Positions 56,317 to 64,000 of a stretch of 64,000 bases of DNA are shown in pieces. The position numbers and the translations under genes are program-made. The stretch covers positions 300,877,456 through 300,941,455 of the forward strand of contig CM060922.1 in the NCBI GenBank assembly GCA_030737875.1, given 5' to 3'. The notes under the pieces are model-generated. The model was not told the origin of the DNA. It worked only from the letters and a program-made list of their open reading frames with translations, and ran no database searches. The first letter of the stretch is position 1. Every line of letters begins with the position of its first letter. The stretch comes from Allium sativum (taxonomy: Eukaryota > Streptophyta > Magnoliopsida > Asparagales > Amaryllidaceae).

Positions 56317-58119
56317 TGTGACGACCCCGAAACCCGTACTGCGGTGTTAAGGGTAATCTTTGGAATATAACACATAAACTGATAATAGCAGAACAGAAAT
56401 AAATAAATACACCAGATAATGCCTAATAGAATATACTGGATAAAAGTAATCATCAGAGTTACACAATATACAGGATCATACTTAGTACAAATACAGTTCA
56501 GCTATACATAAATGTCCACAGCGGAAAACAATGTACAATAGGAGCTGAACAACATAAAAAGAGATAAATGATAGAATCCATCTTCAACTCCAGCTATCTA
56601 GAAAGAGCCTGCTAATAACATGAATACAAGGCTGCCCGGGTAGGAAAAGGGGCACCCAAGTTTGAAAATGAAACAAACTACGAGTCAGTCATGGGACTGG
56701 TATGAGAAATCTACTTAACACATTTATAATATGGCTAATCACAGGACCGCGCCACTTTCGCGGAAAGGGTTTACTCCATTGGATTGCCAGTGCCTTAAAA
56801 CAAATAATTCTTTTAAACATCGCAATGCTTTTTATAAAAATGAAGCCATTATAAGACTCAGTTCCCATCACACAATGCAACGCAAACCGGATGCATGAAA
56901 TCCAATGGTTCCAGTTTTGAGAAAATCCAACGGTCGGATCTCCCGGTACAATCGTTTGAAGTTTCGATTATAAAATACGAACTACATCATCTTTATTCGA
57001 TTTAATTTAATTATATTTATATATATAAAAATATAATCGATTCTGGCGCTGTTTTTCTTCAGATTTGAATTAAACATTCCAGACAATCCAACCGTTGGAT
57101 CCTTGCAAATTTGGTGTCGTTGGAAAGATATTTCCAAAGCGAACCCAACGGTTTCGTTTTCGGGAAAGTCCGATGGTCGGATCTCCCGCACTAATCGTTT
57201 GAAATCACGGTTTCAAAACACGAACTACAGCTTCGTTATTCGATTTATTTTAATTATATATATATATATAATCGATTCTTCGATTTCAAAACCATATATA
57301 TTTCATACCTTTGATAAAAATGATATTTTTATCAAACTAACATCTATTTCAACGCTTCACTATTTTTAACAATTCATGTATATAATAAAAATATGATTTT
57401 TATTGTTAAACAATTTCTTTCAAAACACGGCTATTTTATATAGTTCATATAGATGATAAAAAATATGATTTTTATTATAAAACAATTTCTTTCAAAACAT
57501 GGCTATTTTATACAGTTCATATAGATGATAAAAATATGATTTTTATTATAAAACAATTTCCTTTAGAACACGGCTATTTTATATAATTCATATAGATGAT
57601 AAAAATATGATTTTTATTATAAAACAATTTCTTTCAAAACACGGCTATTTTATATAGTTCATATAGATGATAAAAATATGATTTTATTATAAAACAATTT
57701 ATTTCAAAACATGAATGTCGTTAAATAGGTGAATTTCTATTCAACACACGAATATAGTTTCAACACATGAAAATAATTCTAACACATGAATATTATTCAA
57801 AATTTCGGCAGCATAACGGTAGGGTAGTTAAAACCGGGGTCATCCCTAGTACGGCTCCTCGCTCTACCTTAAAGCCTCGCAGCTTTTGACAATGGGGATT
57901 TCATGCATCTAGTTCGCACGCAGGCGGCATGTATATATTTTTCATTTCCAAAAACTAATCCTATGTGGTTTCAACCAAATAATTCTCAACCACAAACGGG
58001 TATTTTTCTACCACTATCAATCAATTTCAACCACAAACAATTCTAATCAACCATTTGCCATCAACCAATTTTCACATCAATCATAACCAATAAATATCGT
58101 CCATGGTTTGTGGACGAGA

Positions 58120-58165
<46 letters not shown>

Positions 58166-59975
58166 GTAAGCATTTCACTTTTATTTCAACACATATATAA
58201 TTTTTACAACGCATATATAACTTATATATCGAACGTACAACTTATACAACGCTTATACATGAGGTGTACAACGCTTATATAACTCATACATCGACTATAT
58301 AATTTATACATCGTCGTTTCCCATATCGTTTATAAATTAGAAATCTCACATTGGGTTCCACTCCACCAAAAATAGCAGAAGGCTCAGAAAAATATGCGGT
58401 CTCTTCTGGAATGTAGAAGACGTCCACACGAGTCCACTGTCTCTTGTTTCACTGAATTTCGTCAATAAACGAAAAAGATATGATTTTTACGGTGAAATCA
58501 AAAACCGTAGCGCTTAAAACTGCTATGATATAGTTTAAATTAAAATAGCCATATACCTTTCAAAATTCTTCAAAACTAGGTTTTGTTTTTTCGATCAATT
58601 CGCGACGCTATAGCACGATCAGGCTGTTGCACGTCGTAGAGCATGGAACCAGCTTCCCGATGATGGTGGTCTTCCTCAGTTCGACTGCGAGATCGAGCGG
58701 CGGCGGCGGCTGGAAGCGGTGAACTTTGGGAGCACGAATCTCGAGGCAGGAGAGACGATAATGGGTGCTCCAGGTACGGATTTGAAGAGCTCGGAGGGGT
58801 CTACAAAAAGTTGAACTGGGGTATGGCGTTTCGAGGCGTGGATCGGTCAGAATCGAGGAGAGAAGGGATGAGCAAGAACCGCCATTGCGATTTGAGCTGT
58901 TGGGGAGAGGGAAAAGTGATTAGCCAATAGGTTTTTTTTATTAATTTATATATTTTTAAATTTCTAAAATACCCTCTTTCACATACGAACACCAATTCAA
59001 CCCCAACGACTGTCGTCCCCAGTGTTTTACCCCCATTTCGAACACAATGGGATATGTTCCGTAGGCCCATTCGACTGTTTCAGTCAGTTTTCCTTCAAAT
59101 TAAAATATAAAACATTCAATATTTGATTTGAACGTACATTTCAATTTGCCGAGGCCTCATATTGATTCCAAAAATTCCCGAAAAATGAATCTAGCTATGT
59201 TTTGATGATACGGTCCCAACAAAACTAGTTTCGTCGAATTCTGAGCCCGTTTGAAAAATGGCCTATTTCTGGTCGATCCAATTTAACTATAATTGACAAA
59301 AACATGTTTTCCTTTGCCACGCTCACAGATTAACTTCAAAAATTATGAAATTTGAAATCTAGCGGTAATTTGACATCCTGGATCCAACAAAAGTAGTTTC
59401 GTCGAATTCTGAGGTCGTTTGCAAAATGGTCATTTTCTGGTCGACCCAATTTAATAGGAATCGACCAAACACATTTTCCTTTGTCACGCTCACATACTAG
59501 CTTCAAAAATTATGAAATTTGAAACTTAGCAATAGTTTAACATCCTGGATCCAACAAAAGTGGTTCCGTCGAATTCCGAGGTCGTTTGCAAAATGGCCAT
59601 TTTCACGGGCTATATAAAATCTCTAGTGACCTTTCTGAAAATTCATTTGGTCATAACTTTTGCTTCCCGCTACGAAACTTCGATTTTTCAGATTCATTAG
59701 AAAGATGTTCACTAGCAGATTTAAATATTTTTGGTTTCACTCAAATCCGTTTTGTTTTGCACCTGGTACAGTCAGTTAAAGTTTGAATTCAAATTTTGAA
59801 ACTACAGCGCCATTTCAAGCCTTGTTTATAATTCAAAGTAACTATATTTATTTTCAAACGATTCAAACTTACTTTTCATCATTATTATTTAAAATATTTA
59901 TTTTAAATATTTAAAATTCACCCAATTAGCCAATTTAAAATTTTTAAATTGGTTCAGATTTTCCGGTTCGTTACA
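56317..59975 (-). mobile_element. Element A, right LTR with a 1.4-kb internal deletion (3659 bp)
   Basis: It is parallel to the other two LTRs, but at 56890 the sequence jumps from gcaaaccgg to atgcatgaaatccaa. The middle LTR has about 1.4 kb between these points (about 50520-51918). The lost part holds several conserved blocks and the start of the first palindromic module. Ends TTCGTTACA, then TSD TCAGT. Confidence 0.9.
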
Positions 59976-59980
59976 TCAGT
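59976..59980. repeat. Target-site duplication of element A (right)
   Basis: TCAGT, continuing into gggtcccatccc of LTR2 of element B. Confidence 0.95.
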
Positions 59981-60212
59981 GGGTCCCATCCCTCTAGAAC
60001 GACGCACGAACGAATCAGCTTTGGGCTACAAATCCTCCCAATCCGTTCATCTAAATTCGATCACGGTCGTTGGTTAGCCCGACCTTGATCCTCTCTATAA
60101 TTTTCATGTTTAAACTCTCTTGGATTAATGAATGGATGAGGAGAAAGATTGATGAAAAGAAGGGAACGCTCTGGCCATTGGAGATGAAGATAGCGGTGGC
60201 TTAAATATGTAT

Positions 60213-60252
60213 TAGGGTTTTGCTAAGGTCTTGAATTAGAGAATATTTATAG
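60213..60252 (-). promoter_or_regulatory. TATA box and telobox promoter of B LTR2
   Basis: CTATAAATA (60252-60244) and AAACCCTA (60220-60213) on the minus strand, same order and near-identical spacing as in LTR1. As the 5' LTR in sense, this is the copy that would drive element RNA, but its leader is now cut by element A. Confidence 0.65.
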
Positions 60253-61576
60253 GCGTAGATTTAGGTTTAGGATGAGAAAGTGGAGACATAGAATGAATTT
60301 AGTACACGAAATAAAGAATCCTTAGGTTACAAAACTTAAAGATTATCTATTCATTAGATTTCTAATATCTTTCCATGCCCATCCCATTAATTATACGTTA
60401 CCTAAAATATAGCTTTTCATTGGCACCGAAATCCATAAATTTGCTAATTAATACTTACTATGATTTCCCCTTCATATGTTGCATGTTGCAAAGAAAATGA
60501 ATTGCTGACCAAGGCTGAGGTGGCATATTTATTTATGATTTATGTTTCAAAAGAAAATTTACAAAGAAAAAGAGAATAAATGGAAAGAAATAAAATCATA
60601 ATTTATTGTTTAATGATGACTATAAGAAAGTTATGTGCCTTTTTAAATTTCAAAACACATAATATTAAATAACATAATGACACGTTTATCTAACACTACA
60701 TATTATGACATGTTTATCTAACACTACATATTATAACATAATGACATGTTATCATAATTTAGTTAGAATATATATATTGTTTTAAATCAACCTATTCAAT
60801 GCTTATGCAAGAATAAATAAAATAAATAAATAAATAAATATACATACATGGAGTTGATTTGTTTTTGAAGAGAGATAATAAAAGGAAAAAAGACAAGGAG
60901 AAATAAAGGGATGTAAGTTTAAGAAATAAGAATACGTCTATGAAAATAGAATGAAGAGAAATAAATTAATAGATAAAGGAAAGAAATGAATGCGTAATTA
61001 AAGAAAACAATGGAGTAGAGAGAAAAGAGGTAGTGAATTTAATGAAGTTAGAAAATGAAAAGAAAGCAAAATAAACTTGCATGAAATGCGAATGAGCAAA
61101 GAAATTATGTTTTGATTTTATTATTAATTATCATAAAACTCTTATATTAAAGTATTTAACAAAACAATGACTCAACTACTATTTTCTTTTATTATCAATT
61201 GTTTGAAGTAAATTATTACAAATATACATACAACTTGATACTAATTTCAATTGTAATAAATCACTATTTATCTAATTACAAATAATTGTTTACTATAAAT
61301 AAATTTCAAATCATACATAAATAACATCATAATTTTATTTTAAAAAAATTATATATTTTTTTTTAATTTAATAATTTTAATTTAAAATGGAATTTTTAAA
61401 TTCTGACGCATTTTCTGTCAAAATTTCTTAAAATAAAATATTTAAATTGGTTCTGATTTTCCAGGTTGTTACATCTTGTGTTGAACTCCAAAAATAAATA
61501 GCATACCACAGATAAAAATCAACAATGGCAGTATATATATATAGTTATAAAATAAATAACTGGTACAAATATTTTA

Positions 61577-61592
61577 GTGAGAGAATTCTCAC
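61577..61592 (-). promoter_or_regulatory. GTGAG-loop-CTCAC hairpin (LTR C)
   Basis: GTGAG, AATTCT, CTCAC on the sense strand: 5-bp stem and 6-base loop, with GGAGTGGAAAC just before it. Confidence 0.5.
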
Positions 61593-62246
61593 ATTCGTTT
61601 CCACTCCGTCATTCTTTATTTTTGTATTTCTGTTTTTTGAAACTAAATTAAATAACTGTTTAATTTAGCTTTATAGCACAACTTGCTCTGTTTCCATTTT
61701 GGTTAATTCCATTGCGTAGTGTTCGTCGTTGCGAATCCAATGCAACTGAAATCGTCGGATTTGGACCTCGTACGAAAAAGATACGGATTTTAATACTTTA
61801 GATAATTAAATAATTAATTAACTAATTAATTAATTCCTAAATTACCCTCTCTTCATCGTCTCAACCCTCCTAGTCATGCTCAAACCCATACTGTCGAACT
61901 AGGGTTCGATATTTACCACCCCACGCCACGCCGAAGCAAGATCCAGCACCACCCCGCCGTCGGCCGCCGCCGGAGCTCCACGCGCATCCCCCAATTGGCC
62001 AACTCGAACCCCCCTCCACGCCTAGAAACGCATGTGAACTGATGCCCTTTGAGGCTTAATTTCAGACGATTTACTCAATTAAAGTTCATCAAACCCGTAT
62101 GGATAGGAAGATCTCTCCAAGGTTTCGAATTTCCGTTCAGATTTCATGTTGTATTGCGGATTCTATGAGGAGAGATTAAGGAGGAAGGGTTTGAGCGATT
62201 TCCTCCCTACGTTGGAGCTGGCGGTGGGTGAAATAAGTAAATGAAT

Positions 62247-62282
62247 TAGGGTTTTCTAAAATTTCCTATTGGCCCATTTATA
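62247..62282 (-). promoter_or_regulatory. TATA box, TGGGCC motif and telobox in LTR C
   Basis: The minus strand reads TATAAATGGGCCAATAGG, then AAACCCTA 22 bases after the TATA box (62254-62247). TGGGCC is the core of the site II element, which together with the telobox marks many plant ribosomal-protein and cell-cycle promoters. Confidence 0.6.
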
Positions 62283-62423
62283 TTATTTAATTTATTTAAT
62301 TCCCAAAAATACCTGTTTATTGATACGAACTCCAAATCAAACCCAACGACTGTCGCCTCTAGCTAAATACCCCCATTCCGAACACAATGGGATATGTTTT
62401 GTACGCCAATTCGACTGTTTCAA

Positions 62424-62481
62424 TAAGGGGAAGCGGTTGACCGCCCTCCTATTGCTAGAATAGCCACTTCCCCCTTATTAA
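62424..62481. repeat. Imperfect inverted repeat at LTR C breakpoint
   Basis: AATAAGGGGAAGCGG on the left and CCACTTCCCCCTTATT on the right are inverted around about 25 bases. It lies exactly where LTR C ends, so it may be part of the inserted or joined sequence. Confidence 0.5.
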
Positions 62482-62509
62482 CGCTGCCTGGACCTGACCC
62501 GAATTAGCA

Positions 62510-62703
62510 GAAACTATATCCAGATGGATGCCGATGTTGATGAGAGTTCTGCATCATAAGATCTGAGGTCATGGGCACCCACATCGAGTTCACCGACGGT
62601 GACTTAGCTCATATTTTGGGCATCTCAGTAGTCGAAGCCGAGCTTGATGATATCGATATGGAGGACCCTCAGATTCTTCAGCGTATCTTTCTTGGATATT
62701 TAG
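62510..62703 (+). pseudogene. Short unrecognised coding-like fragment
   Basis: The frame from about 62553 to the TAA near 62703 reads ...EVMGTHIEFTDGDLAHILGI followed by SVVEAELDDIDMEDPQILQR. The composition is coding-like (charged, no stop for about 55 codons) and it weakly recalls N-terminal parts of plant transposon or retroelement proteins. No family can be named with confidence. No start or flanking motif is intact. Confidence 0.25.
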
Positions 62704-63335
62704 GCAGAAAATAATTAAGGGTAAGTGGATAGAAAGGTATATAAATATATGAGAACTTCACGGTTAGGGGTTCACTTCTCGGTTTAATAATCAATTAAAT
62801 TATAATTTAAAGGGCTTCCTAAATATATGCATACAAGGTCTATCTTGGTATTATATCTTGGAATACCACTTTGGGAAGAGTAGTAGGGTCGTGCGTAAAC
62901 ATCTACAAGGTTAGGTTAGAATCACTAACCTTGATAGGTATATATCTTGGGTTGAACCAAATGGGATACATCTTTGTATTATAATTTGTGTTGTACATTT
63001 CCTGTTCACCAGAATCTTGTTGTTCTGACCCCTCCTCATTACAATCTCCCAAGTTCTCTAGATAAGGTCGGGTTCTCACAAGTGTTTAAGTTTGGTCTTC
63101 TATTCTCGTTCTCTCTCATGCTCGTTATTGGCAAATTGACTTACTTTGAAAAAGGTAGTTACTTGAGTTAATACTAGTTTATCCTATTTTGTTTCCGCTA
63201 TGAGTTATCTTATCGTACTCTGATTATGCTCATGCTCATTTACTGCAAGTATCAGATTTACACGCTCCATGCTTGGATGTGTTTGAGTTTCGATTTTTGT
63301 CAAAATTTGGGCGTAAAAAAGTGTGGGGTGTTACA
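62704..63335 (+). mobile_element. Possible 3' part of an LTR ending GGGTGTTACA
   Basis: Pyrimidine-rich AT-rich sequence ending gtgtggggtgttaca resembles the 3' end of gypsy LTRs. No primer site follows (gtatatcacatc instead) and no left end is visible, so it would be a truncated or solo-LTR remnant. Confidence 0.35.
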
Positions 63336-64000
63336 GTATATCACATCACGACCAGTATCATATCAACCCAGCACTGACCACTTCAACTTAAGTTCACAAT
63401 CGAAGCACTACACATCATTGATTTGCACATCAATCACCTGAAGTTAATTCAACACCAAACTTCATCAGCAACCCCTAGAAGCCATCATTATCAAGACCCC
63501 AAAGCCTTGACCCTCCATCTTGCTTCCTGATGGATCGATACTGGTCCATAAACCATGGACCAATACTGCTCCTCATACTTAGCCATTCTTAGCTAAGCAA
63601 CTCGACCATTTTACTATGATCCCACGGTAATTCATTCCGATCAATTTTCGAAGTGTTTCACCCATCCAGTAAAAACTCCTCGTGGTCCATCATTGCACTT
63701 GAGCGATCAACCTTTGACCCATCCAAAAACACCCCAAATGACTTGAAAATTTGCAGGCAGCTTTGATTTATCACCATGACGCCTCATTCCAAAATTCATC
63801 ATCATTCATCACACGGTAATGGATCTGTTCCAGTCCGCATTCATGGACCGATATTGATCCATACAGATAGTGAATTTCGATCCCAAACGTTCTGAGTACC
63901 CTTGTATCGTATTCCAGATCTCCTCCACCAAGTTTCGCCTGAATCCAATCATCTGAATCTCCGATTTGCTTTATTCTTCAATCCAAAGATTTATGGCAAC
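63336..64000. other. Unrecognised sequence at right edge
   Basis: No ORF, LTR terminus or known motif. It contains the hairpin GTCCATAAACCATGGAC (63544-63560), the exact reverse complement of the hairpin in element A (46744-46760), and repeated ggatcgatactggtccat / ggaccgatattgatccat words. Confidence 0.3.

Larger units (their letters stand above)
43537..59975 (-). mobile_element. Element A: tandem LTR-internal-LTR-internal-LTR array
   Basis: Three LTRs (43537-48626, 49946-54997, 56317-59975) alternate with two internal domains of exactly 1319 bp each, and one TCAGT duplication flanks the whole 16.4 kb. A single insertion therefore grew by unequal recombination between LTRs. The internal copies differ at only about three sites in the first 300 bases, while LTR1 and LTR2 differ at about ten in the first 205, so the tandem duplication is younger than the insertion. 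There is a primer site and polypurine tract in each internal domain but no protein-coding sequence. Sense strand minus. Confidence 0.93.
14221..61473 (-). mobile_element. Element B: non-autonomous giant-LTR retrotransposon with a 441-bp internal domain
   Basis: LTR1 (14221-26314), internal (26315-26755) and LTR2 (26756-61473) are flanked by a near-perfect 5-bp duplication inside LTR C. Removing the LINE (18094-23639 plus one 16-bp duplication) from LTR1 and three insertions (E, D, A) from LTR2 leaves about 6.5 kb in each LTR, so they are true partners. The internal domain has a tRNA-iMet type primer site next to LTR2 and a polypurine tract next to LTR1, so sense is minus and LTR2 is the 5' LTR. 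No gag or pol sequence is present. Replication would need proteins from another element. Tekay chromoviruses are the likely source because of the shared PPT-proximal motif. Confidence 0.85.
26756..61473 (-). mobile_element. LTR2 (5' LTR in sense) of element B, with three nested insertions
   Basis: It begins TACAACGATACG (the terminal TG is mutated to TA) and ends GGTTGTTACA. It is interrupted by E (28081-33897), D (37199-43178) and A (43537-59975), each with its own 5-bp duplication. Joined pieces follow LTR1 module by module: 26756-28080, 33898-37198, 43179-43536, 59976-61473. Confidence 0.85.
61474..62427 (-). mobile_element. Giant LTR C, right part (continuation of 10101-14220)
   Basis: It resumes after element B with LTR D-like sequence: the hairpin at 61577, ttccactccgtc, a GC-rich leader zone (61850-62240), and the ccccattccgaacacaatgg block. 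It stops near 62427, where about 750 bases of LTR D have no counterpart. Confidence 0.75.

Noticed and set aside
43537..59975. Assembly artefact as explanation for the tandem array
   Set aside because: Not fully excluded, but the three LTRs differ from each other at scattered sites and one has a private 1.4-kb deletion, which an artefactual duplication would not produce.

Overview
The window is repeat-dominated plant nuclear DNA, most likely from a flowering plant with a large genome. This rests on Ty3/gypsy chromovirus (Tekay/Del type) sequence, a Ty1/copia RNase H remnant, a plant L1-type LINE with DUF4283-type ORF1, a tRNA-iMet type primer-binding site, and plant promoter motifs (TATA plus telobox). 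I see no intact host gene, rRNA, tRNA or CRISPR. Nearly all of the 64 kb can be explained as retrotransposons inserted into each other. The species cannot be named from the sequence.

Layout. 1-4442: truncated giant LTR of family B (called F here). 4443-7354: 3' end of a Tekay chromovirus (chromodomain end, polypurine tract, LTR). 7355-9878: remnant of an LTR element with a tRNA-Asp-like primer site, minus strand. 9890-10096: copia RNase H remnant. 10101-14220 and 61474-62427: one giant LTR (C) split by element B. 14221-61473: complete element B, flanked by a 5-bp duplication (TCTTC/TCTTG). Its LTR1 is 14221-26314, its internal domain is only 441 bp (26315-26755), and its LTR2 is 26756-61473. 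LTR1 carries a LINE (18094-23639). LTR2 carries solo LTR E (28081-33897, opposite orientation), solo LTR D (37199-43178) and element A (43537-59975). A is a tandem LTR-internal-LTR-internal-LTR array. 62428-64000 holds small relics and unrecognised sequence. With the insertions removed, both B LTRs are about 6.5 kb.

The main discovery candidate is this giant-LTR, mini-internal family. Its LTRs are 5-6.5 kb and its non-coding internal domains 0.44-1.3 kb, with an iMet primer site and a polypurine tract preceded by the same TTTCGGGGACGAAA motif that the chromovirus at 4750 carries. This suggests non-autonomous elements mobilised by Tekay-type chromoviruses. The LTRs share an ordered set of modules: a conserved block with an ATCCGACnGTCGGAT palindrome, AT microsatellites, family-specific minisatellites (71-, 50/51-, 37- and 27-bp units), a GTGAG-loop-CTCAC motif, and in families B and C a TATA box followed 22-24 bases later by a telobox. 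Each junction was read by eye from target-site duplications and from the uninterrupted sister copy. No alignment or database search was run.
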